In this document: positions 33,296 to 42,753 of the stretch, piece after piece | Layout of the letters: each line of letters opens with the position of its first letter | How positions within the stretch are numbered: the stretch's first letter is position 1 | NCBI RefSeq assembly: GCF_011174705.1 | Contig: NZ_JAANIJ010000001.1 | Location: 682,001 to 746,000 of the forward strand | DNA: 64,000 nucleotides | Source: Tessaracoccus coleopterorum | GTDB lineage: Bacteria > Actinomycetota > Actinomycetes > Propionibacteriales > Propionibacteriaceae | Reading direction: 5' to 3' | Notes under the pieces: model-generated | The model's input: the letters and a program-made list of their open reading frames with translations, nothing else | Told to the model about the DNA's origin: nothing | Database searches by the model: none | Made by a program: the position numbers and the translations under genes

Positions 33296-33443
33296 CTACC
33301 CCATCCCCGGGGGGGCATGCGGCTCAGAAGCAGGTCGACGTTGACCTCGCGCAAAATGATAGCGACTCGCCGCCACTGCGCAACCCTGACGCGCCGATTC
33401 CACGTCACCGGGCGGCATCGGGCGTGGTCAGCCGCAGAAGAGC

Positions 33444-33475
33444 CGTGGCCCGCCCCTCAGAGGGGACGGGCCACG
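33444..33475 (-). terminator. Terminator after rplJ-rplL
   Basis: A hairpin of 14 base pairs with one bulged base (CGTGGCCCGCCCCT with AGGGGACGGGCCACG) around a short CAG loop, 30 bases downstream of the rplL stop. Confidence 0.78.
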
Positions 33476-33504
33476 TGCAGTTCAGATGCGCTACGCGCGT
33501 CGGG

Positions 33505-33900
33505 TCACTTGACCTCGACGGAGCCTCCGGCGGCCTCGAGGGCCTCCTTGGCCTTGGCAGCGGTCTCCTTGTCGACGCCCTCGAGCACCGGCTTCGGGGC
33601 GCCCTCAACGAGGTCCTTGGCCTCCTTCAGGCCGAGGGAGGTCAGAGCGCGCACCTCCTTGATGACGGCGATCTTCTTGTCGCCACCGGAGGTCAGGATG
33701 ACGTCGACCTTGTCGGAGCCCTCCTCAGCGGCACCGGCATCGTCGCCACCGGCGGCGGCCGGGGCGGCAGCGGCAACCGCGACCGGGGCGGCAGCGGTGA
33801 CCTCGAAGGTGTCCTCGAACAGCTTGACGAACTCGGAGAGCTCGATCAGGGTCATCTCCTTGAAGGCGTCAAGGAGCTCGTCGTTGGTGAGCTTCGCCAT
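33505..33900 (-). CDS. rplL: 50S ribosomal protein L7/L12
   Basis: An intact 131-residue stalk protein. The N-terminal dimerisation part is [20 protein letters not shown]. An alanine-rich hinge ([17 protein letters not shown]) leads to the factor-binding C-terminal domain ([20 protein letters not shown]). It begins at ATG 33900, 56 bases after the rplJ stop. In the raw sequence the rplJ frame runs straight into it, which is an artefact of a missing base. Confidence 0.97.
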   Translation of the reverse strand: MAKLTNDELLDAFKEMTLIELSEFVKLFEDTFEVTAAAPVAVAAAAPAAAGGDDAGAAEEGSDKVDVILTSGGDKKIAVIKEVRALTSLGLKEAKDLVEGAPKPVLEGVDKETAAKAKEALEAAGGSVEVK

Positions 33901-33955
33901 GTTGGCGTTCCTTTCGTAGAAAGCTTTGTGTGATCGCAGCGGGAGCTGCATCGCA

Positions 33956-34572
33956 TCACTGATCAGCGGGCGCTGCTTCAGGTGCCGCTTCCGCGGCGGG
34001 GTCTCGTCCGTGGCGTCGGCGACAGGCGCGGAGCCTGCGCCACCGATCAGGGAGGGGTTGGCCTCTGCAGCGGTCTGCAGCGCACCAAGGACGCGGGCGC
34101 CCTTCGCGAGCGGGGCAGCCAGCATGTAGGCGGCCTTGGCCAGGTTGGCCTGCATTGCGCCGGCAAGCTTGGCAAGCAGGACCTCGCGGGATTCGAGGTC
34201 GGCAAGCTTCAGCACAGCCTTGGCGTCGAGGAACTTGCCCTCGAGGACGCCACCCTTGATCGACAGGGACGGATTGGCCTTTGCGAAGTCACGCAGCCCC
34301 TTGGTGGCGGCGGCGATGTCACCGGTGACGAACGCGATGGCAGTGGGGCCGGTGAGGGAATCCTCGATGCCCTCAATGCCAGCCTCACGGGCAGCGATCG
34401 TCGTCAGGGTGTTCTTCGCAACGGCGTAGGTGGCGTTCTCACCGAGGGATCGACGGAGTTCCTTCAGATCCTTGACGGTGAGACCGCGGTACTCGGTAAG
34501 CACTGCCGCCGCGGAGTTGCTGAACGATTCCGTCAGCTCCGCGACCGTGGCAGCCTTGTCCGGCCTCGCCAT
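33956..34572 (-). CDS. rplJ: 50S ribosomal protein L10
   Basis: The stalk base protein that anchors L7/L12 and represses its own leader. It starts [20 protein letters not shown] and includes [20 protein letters not shown] and [15 protein letters not shown] missing base near 34000 in a C-rich run removes the true C-terminus. Restoring it gives an alanine-rich tail ending PADQ and a TGA at 33956-33958. Length is then about 205 residues, slightly long because of that tail. It is preceded by an L10 leader RNA with an attenuator hairpin. Confidence 0.93.
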
Positions 34573-34636
34573 GTGGTCTCCTTCCGATTAGCAACCTCGG
34601 CGCTCCCGGCGGGAGCCCCAAGGGCCTCGACCACAA

Positions 34637-34668
34637 CAAAAAAGCCCCTGCGCCGGTGGCGCGGGCTT
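34637..34668 (-). terminator. Attenuator hairpin in the L10 leader
   Basis: On the minus strand AAGCCCGCGCC pairs imperfectly with GGCGCAGGGGCTT, followed directly by a run of Ts (TTTTTTG). It lies between the L10-binding region and the rplJ start, 65 bases before the coding sequence, the position expected for attenuation. It is one of very few hairpins in this window with a real T-tract. Confidence 0.7.
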
Positions 34669-34830
34669 GGCCCAGACAGGTCTGGACGGCTCTACGATCA
34701 CCTGCGCGGGTGCCTTTCGGCTTTATGACTGGTGTCACCTGCGGTCTTCGGCAGGTTGTAGATTACCTGCGATGTCGCGGCCCGCCAAATCCGGCGGGAC
34801 CGTGGTCGCCCCACGGGACCGCTGATGTTC
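34640..34830 (-). ncRNA. Ribosomal protein L10 leader RNA
   Basis: The minus-strand sequence upstream of rplJ contains CAACCTGCCGAAGACCGCAG, GTGAC and GCCGAAAGGCACCCGCGCAG. These fit the conserved helices and kink-turn-like part of actinobacterial L10 leaders. L10(L12)4 binding to this RNA controls rplJ-rplL expression. The rplJ-proximal end folds into a terminator-like hairpin. The transcription start is not identified, so the 5' boundary is approximate. Confidence 0.75.
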
Positions 34831-34906
34831 CGGCTGGGGCGCTACTCGCGCGTGCATTACTCTCGTGAGGGTTGAATTCCTGCACCAGATACTGAAAGTG
34901 AACCCG

Positions 34907-35822
34907 ATGCGTCGACTCCTCGCCCTCGGCCTGCTGGCCCCCTCGCCCTCACCGCCTGCGGTGGCCAGGGTAACCCGACCGAGCCCGGAAGCAGCGCGGG
35001 CAACTCTGACAGCACCGACCGCAGCTACGACGTGTCGGGCGTGGCGAAGGTCGACGAGATCGCCGCCCTCCTCCCCAGGCCGTCCAGGACAAGGGCACGC
35101 TCATCGTCGGGGCCTCCGCCGACTACGCTCCCGCCGAGTTCCGCGCCGACGACCTGAAGACCTACCTCGGCTATGACGTGGACCTGAGCAAGGCGCTCGG
35201 CCGCGTGCTGGGGCTCGAGACCGAGGTCGTCGACGGCGAGTTCGCCTCCCTCCTGCCCGGCATCGGCAGCAAGTACGACGTCGGCATCTCGTCGTTCACC
35301 ATCAACGGGGAGCGGACCGCCAGCTACAACATGATCAGCTACATCACGGTGGGCTCCAGCTACGCCGTCAAGACCGGCAACCCGGAGGGGTTCAACCCCG
35401 ACGACGTGTGTGGCAAGTCGATCGCCGTGCAGACCGGCACCTACCAGGACGAGGAACTCGCCGGCTTCTCCGCCACCTGCGAGGCCGACGGCAAGGAGAA
35501 GATCGACATCCTCCAGTACGGCCGCCAGTCCGACGCGACCACCAACGTCGTGGGCGGCAAGGCCGTCGCGTTCTACGCGGACTCCACCGTCGCCGACTAC
35601 GCTTCAACGCTGACCAACGGGCAGATGGAGATCGTCGGCGGCATCCGCGACGCCGCCCCGCAGGGCATCGTCGTGGCGCAGGATGACACGGCCATGACCG
35701 AGGCCATCCAGAAGGCGATGCAGTCGCTCATGGACGACGGCACGTGGGGCAAGATCCTCGACGCCTGGGGCATCGAGGCCAACGCCGCGCTGACCACCGC
35801 CGAGCTGAACCCGCAGGGCTGA
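34907..35822 (+). CDS. Amino-acid ABC transporter substrate-binding lipoprotein
   Basis: An extracytoplasmic solute-binding protein of family 3, about 304 residues. ATG 34907 gives a lipoprotein signal: MRRLLALGLLAP, then a LTAC lipobox once breaks near 34945 and 35075 are repaired. The mature part shows DKGTLIVGASADYAPAEF, YLGYDVDLSKALGRVLGLE and CGKSIAVQTGTYQDEEL, typical of polar amino-acid binding proteins. It is the first gene of a three-gene importer operon and is divergent from the L10 leader. Which amino acid is bound is not predictable. Confidence 0.9.
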
Positions 35823-35829
35823 GCGACCC

Positions 35830-36772
35830 ATGTCCGAACCGACACCCGAGCTGATCCACGCCCGTCCGGTCTTCAGGCCGAGCGTCTGGATCTGGGCGGC
35901 GATCGTGCTGGTCCTCGTCGCCATGTTCGTCCATGGCCTGATCACGAACCCCAACTACCGTTGGGACGTCGTGTTCGAGTACCTGTTCGACCCGCGGATC
36001 CTCTCGGGTGTCGGCTGGACGCTCATCCTGACCGTCGCCGCGATGGCGCTCGGCATCATCATCGCCGTCACGATGGCGATCATGAGGATGGGCACGAACC
36101 CGGTGCTCCAGGCGGTCTCCTGGGTCTACATCTGGTTCTTCCGCGGCACCCCGATCTACACGCAGCTGGTGTTCTGGGGCCTCATCGGCGTGCTGTACCC
36201 GCGGCTCAGCCTCGGCATCCCGTTCGGGCCGGAGTTCTTCGAGTTCCGTACCCAGGACGTGATCAACGCCACCGTCGCGGCCATCCTCGGCCTCGGCCTG
36301 AACGAGGGCGCCTATCTCGCCGAGATCGTCCGGGGCGGTCTCCAGTCGGTCGACAAGGGGCAGTGGGAGGCGGCCAACGCGCTGGGCATGAAACGGTCGA
36401 CGACGCTGCGTCGCATCGTCATCCCGCAGGCCATGCGCGTCATCGTCCCCCGACCGGCAACGAGACGATCTCCATGCTGAAGACCACCTCCCTGGTGATC
36501 GCCGTCCCGTTCTCACTGGAGTTGAACTTCGTCTCCAACGCGATCGGCAACAAGAACTTCCTCCCCATCCCCTGCTTCTGGTGGCGGCCTTCTACTACCT
36601 GCTGATCACGTCGATCCTCATGGTGGGACAGATGCGGCTCGAGGCGTTCTACGGACGCGGCTTCGACGGCGAACGCCCGACGAAGGCGGCCCGCGGCATG
36701 TCACGCAAGCAGCAGTCCATCCTCGCGGCCGGCACCGTGAAGGACGATCCCAACCTGGAGGTGACCCCGTGA
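35830..36772 (+). CDS. Amino-acid ABC transporter permease
   Basis: An integral membrane permease of the HisM/GlnP type, about 315 residues. It has hydrophobic segments at the start ([34 protein letters not shown]) and the family signature [20 protein letters not shown], where the ATPase docks. The start ATG 35830 is six bases after the binding-protein stop. Frameshifts are near 36455 and 36575. Its stop overlaps the ATPase start (GTGA). Confidence 0.9.
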
Positions 36773-37527
36773 CCGCGATGGTCGAGGCACGCGACATCCA
36801 CAAGCTGTTCGGCGAACTGCACGTCCTGAAGGGGATCAACCTGACCGTCGAGCGTGGCGAGGTCGCCGTGCTGCTCGGACCCTCCGGTTCGGGCAAGTCG
36901 ACGCTGATCCGCTGCATCAACGAACTGGAGCAGATCAGCGCCGGCCGGATGTATGTCGACGGCGAGTTGATGGGGCTGCGCGAACGCAACGGGCGCCTGT
37001 CGCGCCTGAGCGACAAGGAGATCGCCAGGCAACGCTCCCGCATCGGCATGGTGTTCCAGCGGTTCAATCTGTTCCCACACATGACGGCGCTTGCGAACGT
37101 GATGGAGGCCCCCGCCAGGTGCTGGGCATGTCACGCACCGAGGCCGAGGCCGACGCCCGCGAGCAGCTCGAGCGGGTGGGGCTCTCAGACCGGGCCGACC
37201 ACTACCCGTCGCAGCTCTCCGGCGGCCAGCAGCAGCGCGTCGCGATCGCCCGCGCGCTCGCCATGAAGCCGGAGCTGATGCTCTTCGACGAGCCGACGTC
37301 CGCGCTCGACCCCGAACTGGTGGGCGAGGTGCTCGGTGTGATGCAGGACCTGGCGGCCTCCGGCATGACGATGATCGTGGTCACACACGAGGTCGGCTTC
37401 GCCCGCGAGGTTGCCGACAAGGTCGTGTTCATGGATGACGGGGTCATCGTCGAGGCGGGCTCCCCGCCGAGGTGATCGACAACCCGCAGAACCCCGCACC
37501 CGGGAGTTCTTCGCGAAGGTCCTCTGA
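36769..37527 (+). CDS. Amino-acid ABC transporter ATP-binding protein
   Basis: A GlnQ-type ATPase of about 253 residues. It has Walker [18 protein letters not shown], the Q-loop [11 protein letters not shown], signature [16 protein letters not shown], Walker [17 protein letters not shown] and the switch histidine in [15 protein letters not shown] 36769 overlaps the permease stop by four bases. Breaks lie near 37110, 37465 and 37495. It ends in REFFAKVL and is followed at once by the hairpin-repeat cluster; I see no separate terminator. Confidence 0.93.
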
Positions 37528-37548
37528 CGCCCCTCACGGGGCCGGACC

Positions 37549-37782
37549 CCCGGAAAAATCGGCCAGTAGCCGATTCTGATCGGTCACGTCGAAACTATCG
37601 GCCACTGACATCAACGCGGACTACACCACCACCCGGGCCCGCCGGAAAAATCGGCCAGTAGCCGATTCTGATCGGTCACGTCGTAACTATCGGCCACCAA
37701 CCCGGAGCACCGCTGACCGACGGCCCCGAAAGTCCCGGCCAGTAGCCGATTCTGACCGGTCCGGCCACAACTATCGGTCTCC
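37549..37782 (+). repeat. Hairpin repeat cluster, three copies (3' side of nuclease-like gene)
   Basis: Copies start near 37551, 37642 and 37725, at a spacing of 83-91 bases. The core AATCGGCCAGTAGCCGATT is itself an inverted repeat. A second pairing joins GCCGAT with a downstream ATCGGC about 22 bases away, in TCGAAACTATCGGCCAC. The third copy keeps the pairing through a G-T pair (ATCGGT). The cluster ends 27 bases short of the stop codon of the AbiEi/DUF559 gene. Read in a coding frame it gives peptides such as VRIGYWPGLSG, which should not be annotated as protein. Confidence 0.85.
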
Positions 37783-37808
37783 ACCCTCGGCAGACGGTGC
37801 CGAAGCCG

Positions 37809-38774
37809 CTACCCAGTGAGTTGGGCCCCCGCGTCGTCGTCAACGTGACGCCCGAAAGTGCAGCGGGCCCCACAGCGACGACCGCCACCCTGCCCGCCGA
37901 TACCGGGCCAACCGCGTTGATGCAGCACGGTCGCGAGCATCCCGGCCACTCGGCAGGGGTCAACACAACATCGTGCCATCCGAACCGGAGTGTGACATAG
38001 CCACTCAGGAGGTGCCGGTTGTCACGATAGGCGTCGCGCCACTTCGCCTCGCCTTCGTGGCCGCGCCGTCCGTCAAGCTCGACGACGACGCGGTACTCCT
38101 CGAGAACCACATCGCTCCGCGTCCCCTTGGACAGTGAGATCTGTCGGACGCCCTCCGGAAGCTGGTGCGACCGTAGGACCTGGTGCAGGAAATGAGACTC
38201 GAGTGTGCTCTGCACCCCGCGTCCAGTTCGGGCAGTAGTTGCAGGATCAGTCGGCGATGCCGCAGCCGTGACAGGTCGACGGCGTGTTCACGGAGCCGTT
38301 GCGGTGTCGTGACCCGGTTGACGAGTGCGGCGGTGAGCAGATCGAGCACCTGTCGGGGCCTCACCTCGGCGCAGGCCTCGAGGACGGCATCCTCGGGCCC
38401 GACCATCGGCGGGTCGCCGACCGGTGGACGCTCCCCCCGGCGAAACTGCCACGGACCCTGGGCGCGTGAGCGATCGCCCCAGATCAGGATGCGCCCGGCT
38501 CGTCGCACAGCCCGCGTAGGTGAGCGGCGGCGAGGCCGCCGACCGCCGCTGGGCCGTCCGCAAGCAGGAGCCCTCCCCAGCAGAGGGCCTCGAAGTTTGG
38601 TGGCCGGGTCGAGTAGACGCCTTGGCCGAGTCTGATCCAGTCGCCGTTGCGGAGGAGCCTGTTCAGCATGGTCTGGGTGCCACCACCTGCGAGCACCTGA
38701 GGTCTGCTGAGCACGCCGCCCTGGGCACGGGCGGTCTCAGCTAGGTGGGGTGGGGTCTGGGTTGTTGTGTGCAT
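37809..38774 (-). CDS. AbiEi-like antitoxin domain plus DUF559 (Vsr-fold) nuclease-like protein
   Basis: About 322 residues after bridging breaks near 38495, 38215 and 37950. The N-terminus resembles the winged-helix AbiEi antitoxin domain (LSRPQVLAGGGTQTMLNRLL, RNGDWIRLGQGVYST). The C-terminal half resembles DUF559, a very-short-patch-repair-like nuclease fold: ESHFLHQVL, RSDVVLEEYRVVVELDGRRG, HEGEAKWRDAYRDNRHLLSG, YVTLRFGWHDVV, with candidate catalytic aspartate and glutamate. The restored C-terminus HQRGWPG...RRCGAR fits family members. No partner toxin gene is adjacent. It is flanked on both sides by hairpin repeats in opposite orientation. Nuclease activity is inferred from fold only. 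Confidence 0.78.
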
Positions 38775-38844
38775 GACCTAGTCATCCGGCGCCGGGGCGC
38801 TGTGGTAACGCCTATCCACAGGCGAATCACGCGGACAGCAGCGT

Positions 38845-39113
38845 CAGTGGCCCAAACTTCCGCCAGGACCAACCAGAATCGGCTACTGGCCGATTCTCCC
38901 GACACCCCACCCACAGCGAGACGCCACGCGCCGTCGTCACACCGGGACAGTGGCCCAAACTTCCACCAGGACCAACCAGAATCGGCTACTGGCCGATTCT
39001 CCCGACACCCCACCCACAGCGAGACGCCACGCGCCGTCGTCACACCGGGACAGTGGCCCAAACTTCCACCAGGACCAACCAGAATCGGCTACTGGCCGAT
39101 TTTTCCAGAGGGG
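38845..39113 (-). repeat. 103-bp tandem repeat carrying the hairpin repeat, inverted orientation
   Basis: Units start at 38845 and 38948, and a partial third at 39051, an exact period of 103 bases. Units one and two differ at one base (CCGCC versus CCACC). Each unit holds the reverse complement of the 37549-37782 core (GAATCGGCTACTGGCCGATT). The last copy also has the flanking TTTTTCC that mirrors GGAAAAA. The 345-base stretch 38775-39119 contains nothing else. The first copy begins 71 bases upstream of the nuclease-like gene. Confidence 0.88.
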
Positions 39114-39119
39114 GCGCGG

Positions 39120-39885
39120 CTAGACGCCCGGGTCGTCGTCGTGGCGCCAGGTGAACACCGGATCCCGCCGCTCGCCGAACGCCGCGATCCCCTCCCGCAG
39201 GTCGGGGCCGTCGTGGGCCTGCCTGACCCACGAGATCGCCCGCTCCGCGTCGAGGTCGCGCCTCACGAGGCCGTCGACGATCTCCTTCGACGCGCGCAGC
39301 GTCAGCTGGCTGAGCCCGGACATCGACTCAGCCACCTCGAGCGCTCTGCCGAACGCCTCCCCTCACCGGTCACCTCGTTGACGAGGCCCACCTTGACGGC
39401 GCGCCGCGCGTCGATGCGGCCGGCCGTGAACAGGAGTTCCTTCGTCACGGCAGGCCCCATCAGATCGATCATGCGTCTCGTGGCCGAGACGGGAAAGACG
39501 ATGCCCAGCTTGGCGGGAGGCACCGAGAACAGGGCCCCTCCCCGCGATCCGCAGGTCCGCCCGAGCGCCAGTTCACAGCCACCGCCGTGGCAGTGCCCCT
39601 CGATCGCGGCGATCACCGGCTTCGGGCTCTGCGCCAGCGCCGCCTCCGCCCGGATCGGCCCTCTGCGTGGTGCAGCTCATCGAGGTTCGTGATGTCGGAG
39701 CCCGCGCAGAACGAGTCGCCCGCCCCGTGGATGATGGTCGCGGTCACCTCGTCATCGACGTCGATGAGGGACATCAGGCGCGGGATCTCCCGCCACATCG
39801 CATCGCTCATGGCGTTGTGCTTGTGCGGCCGGTCGATGGTGAGGACGGCGACGCTGCCGTGACGGCTCAACTCGATGTGGGACAT
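39120..39885 (-). CDS. Enoyl-CoA hydratase/isomerase family protein
   Basis: A crotonase-fold enzyme of about 255 residues. It shows VAVLTIDRPHKHNAMSDAMW, the oxyanion-hole segments GAGDSFCAGSDITNL and KPVIAAIEGHCHGGGCELAL, and the C-terminal helices (ALEVAESMSGLSQLTLRASK). The general-base glutamate position cannot be read confidently because of breaks near 39660, 39530 and 39360. The start ATG 39885 gives MSHIELSRHGSV. It shares its strand with the pcp gene but has no obvious pathway partner here, so the substrate is unknown. Confidence 0.87.
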
Positions 39886-39946
39886 GTGCCCATCATGGCG
39901 CAGCGCGGCCGACCGTGGGGCAACGGTGACCCCGGCGTCGGCTTCT

Positions 39947-40559
39947 TCAGGCCAGGGCCCGGACCACCGCCGACAGCGCCCGCGTCAGGTCGTCGATGGT
40001 CAGCGTCGCAGCCCTGGGTTCGGCCCCGTCGGTCTCGGCTCCCACCCTCGCCATCCCCACCTCCCGCACCGCGGGCACGTGGACGAATCCGGCCGGGCCG
40101 TCGAACGATGTGAGCGCGGCCCGGAAGACGGCGTTGCACACGAACCGGCCCGCGTCCCGGATGCCTCCGCGGGCACGCCGACCGCCCGCACCGCCGCGAC
40201 CAGCCGGTCCACGTCGAGCCGTGACTCCAACACATCGGGGCCGGCGTCGATGGCTCCGCTGGGCTGCGCCCCGTCATTGTCGGCGATCCTGGCGACCCGC
40301 CCGTTGACGGCGTAGCGCTCGGGTGTGACGGCGACCCGGCCACCCGCCTCACCCACGCACACCACGGCATCGGGTAGGTGCTCCTCCACCACGCGCGCCA
40401 GCGCGAGCGGCGCCCCTCGAACGACACCGGCAGGATGGTGGTGGTCAGCTCGATGCCCGCGTCGTCCCAACCGGCCGCCAGGCGGCGCACCGCCTCCCCA
40501 CTGGCGTTGACGGCGTCGCCGCCGAACGGCTCGAAGCCGGTCACCAGCACCCGCCTCAT
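39947..40559 (-). CDS. pcp: Pyrrolidone-carboxylate (pyroglutamyl) peptidase
   Basis: A cysteine peptidase that removes N-terminal pyroglutamate. Motifs include RVLVTGFEPFGGDAVNASGE, the catalytic cysteine in GRFVCNAVF and the histidine in GFVHVPAV; the catalytic glutamate would be in PERYAVNGRVARI. ATG 40559 gives a protein of about 204 residues, the family norm; an upstream ATG at 40604 is possible but adds 15 unsupported residues. Breaks lie near 40420 and 40160. Confidence 0.9.
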
Positions 40560-40608
40560 GCCCGGATCCGCCACATCATCAGACCCTCCGATACGCACGA
40601 ACAAGGCA

Positions 40609-40646
40609 GCGGTGGGCGGGCACCCTCACAGGTACCCGCCCACCGC
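40609..40646 (-). terminator. Terminator after rplK-rplA
   Basis: A 12-base-pair stem (GCGGTGGGCGGG with CCCGCCCACCGC) around a 14-base loop, about 20 bases downstream of the rplA stop. It ends the nusG-rplK-rplA transcript before the pcp gene. Confidence 0.78.
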
Positions 40647-40664
40647 TGAAGTCGGATCAGTCGA

Positions 40665-41362
40665 TCACTCGGCGGCCTTGGCCACCGTGGTGTCGATCAG
40701 AACGCTGGGGCTCATCGTCGAGGAGACGGCGATCTTGCGCAGGTAGCGGCCCTTCGAGGAGGACGGCTTGAGACGCAGGATCTCGTCGAGCACGGCGAAG
40801 TAGTTGTCGGCCAGCTGCTCACCGGAGAACGACGCCTTGCCGATGATGAACTGCAGGTTGGCGTGACGGTCCACGCGGAACTCGATCTTGCCGCCCTTGA
40901 TGTCGGAGACGGCCTTCGCGGTGTCCATCGTGACGGTGCCGGTCTTCGGGTTCGGCATCAGGCCGCGGGGCCGAGCACGCGGCCGAGGCGGCCGACCTTG
41001 CCCATCATGTCCGGGGTGGCCACGACGGCATCGAAGTCGAGGTAGCCGCCGGCCACCTTCTCGATGAGCTCGTCGGTGCCGATCTCGTCGGCGCCGGCCT
41101 CGCGGGCGGCTTCAGCCTTGTCACCGGCGGCGAAGACGAGGACCCGTGCCGTCTTGCCAGTGCCGTGAGGGAGGTTGACCGTGCCGCGGACCATCTGGTC
41201 GGCCTTACGGGGGTCGACGCCGAGGCGGATGGCGACATCGATGGTCTCGTCGAACTTCGCCGTGGCCATCTCCTTGATGAGGCGGAGCGCCTCATCCGGG
41301 GAGTACGCCTGGTCCACGCCGCGCTTGTCAGCTGCGGAGCGGTAGCCCTTGCTGTGCTTCAT
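40665..41362 (-). CDS. rplA: 50S ribosomal protein L1
   Basis: About 233 residues of the L1 stalk protein. It begins [20 protein letters not shown], contains [20 protein letters not shown] and [12 protein letters not shown], and continues after one break with [12 protein letters not shown] and the C-terminal TVAKAAE. The break near 40970 is a CCCC run that should be CCCCC to give [11 protein letters not shown]. It is 95 bases downstream of rplK in the usual pair. Confidence 0.96.
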
Positions 41363-41457
41363 GCTGGTTCCTATTCGTCGGCCGGGCCGTCGGGCCCGGT
41401 CACCAGTTGTGGTGTGGGGAGCACTCCCCTGCCACGAGTTGTGTTGTGTGGGTGGTC

Positions 41458-41886
41458 TCAGTCGACCGTGACGCCCATCGAGCGCGCGGTGCCCTCGATG
41501 ATCTTCATGGCGGCCTCGACGTCGTTCGCGTTGAGGTCGGGCAGCTTGGTGGTGGCGATCTCGCGGACCTGGTCCTTGGTGATCTTGCCGACCTTGGTGG
41601 CGAGCGGGTTCGCGGAACCCGAAGCGACACCGGCCGCCTTCTTGATCAGCTCGGCCGCCGGGGGCGTCTTCGTGATGAAGGTGAACGTGCGGTCCTCGTA
41701 GATGGTGATCTCGACGGGGATGACGTTGCCGCGCTGGGACTCGGTCTGGGCGTTGTACGCCTTCACGAACTCCATGATGTTGACGCCGTGCGGACCGAGG
41801 GCGGTACCGACGGGCGGGGCAGGCGTAGCTGCGCCGGCCTGCAGTGCGACCTTGACGAGGGCCGCAACCTTCTTCTTGGGAGGCAT
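41458..41886 (-). CDS. rplK: 50S ribosomal protein L11
   Basis: An intact 142-residue protein of the GTPase-associated centre. It starts [20 protein letters not shown] and carries [20 protein letters not shown] and the thiopeptide-binding C-terminal domain ending ARSMGVTVD. The start is ATG 41886; upstream in-frame codons belong to the spacer. It follows nusG by 60 bases. Confidence 0.97.
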   Translation of the reverse strand: MPPKKKVAALVKVALQAGAATPAPPVGTALGPHGVNIMEFVKAYNAQTESQRGNVIPVEITIYEDRTFTFITKTPPAAELIKKAAGVASGSANPLATKVGKITKDQVREIATTKLPDLNANDVEAAMKIIEGTARSMGVTVD

Positions 41887-41946
41887 GGGTGGGTCCTTTA
41901 CCTGTATGGATGGATGCGTCGGCGGAAACCGGCGCAACGCACAATC

Positions 41947-42753
41947 TTAGACCTTCTCGACCTGCTTGAATTCCAGGTCGACCGGGGTCTCGCGGCCCAG
42001 GATCTCGACGAGAGCCCGGAGCCGCTGATTGTTGGCGTTGATTTCGGTGATCGTGGCGTGCACACCGGTGAAGGGCCGTCGGTCACCATGACGGAGTCGC
42101 CGACCGCGAAGTCGACGACCTCGACCTTCTTCCTCCGCGTCGCGGCGGCGCCGGCGTGGGCCGCGTTCACCTTCGCGATGACGGAGGGAGTGAGCATGTG
42201 GATGACCTCGTCGATCGACAGGGGCACCGGCTGCTGGCCGTGCCCGACGATGCCGGTCACCGACGGGTCTGGCGCACGAGGCTCCACGATTCGTCGGTCA
42301 GCTCCATGCGGATGAGCACGTAGCCGGGGTCACGCTGCGCGTTACGGTCTTGCGTGCGTTGTTGCGGACCTCCACGACCTCTTCGGTCGGGACGATCGTC
42401 TCGAAGATGTAGTCCTCCATGTTGAGGCTCTGGGCGCGGGAGTCCACGTTCTGCTTGACGCGGTTCTCCATGCCCGAGTAGGTGTGGATGACGTACCACT
42501 CACCCCACTTGCCCTCAAGCTCCTCGCGGAGCTCGGCGACGGCCTTCGTGACGGCGTCGTCCTTGTCGAGGTCGTCCTCGTCGGGCTCGTCGTCCTCATC
42601 CTCGCTGAGCTCGGCGAGCTCGACATCGGTGTCATCGTCGCTGTCGGCCTCGATGGCACCCAGGTCGATCTCGATGTCGAGGTCGTCGGAGGTCGGCTCG
42701 GGCTCGAAGGCGCCGAGGTCGATCTCGAAGTCGTTGTTCTCGGATTCAGTCAT
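41947..42753 (-). CDS. nusG: Transcription termination/antitermination factor NusG
   Basis: Binds RNA polymerase and couples it to Rho or the ribosome. The NGN domain ([20 protein letters not shown]) follows an acidic N-terminal extension of about 75 residues rich in D and E, and the KOW domain ([19 protein letters not shown]) closes the protein. Length is about 268 residues; the extension is typical of actinobacteria. Breaks lie near 42345, 42270 and 42075, and the middle one restores [12 protein letters not shown]. Its ATG overlaps the secE stop. Confidence 0.95.

Noticed and set aside
37676-37808. Extension of the AbiEi/DUF559 reading frame into the repeat cluster
   Set aside because: Restoring one base near 37950 gives the family-typical C-terminus and a stop at 37809. 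The longer tail is repeat sequence in a shifted frame.
37809-38774. A complete AbiE type IV toxin-antitoxin system
   Set aside because: Only the antitoxin-like winged-helix domain is seen. There is no AbiEii-type nucleotidyltransferase toxin gene next to it. The DUF294 protein at 3.3 kb is a different family and too far away.
38845-39113. CRISPR array or attachment site
   Set aside because: The 103-bp units are almost identical across their whole length, so there are no unique spacers. No integrase is nearby.
38741-39692. Open frames running through the 103-bp repeats on both strands (peptides such as TRIGYWPIFP and RFWLVLVEVW)
   Set aside because: They are translations of the hairpin repeat. 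The repeated peptide follows the DNA repeat exactly and has no ribosome binding site.
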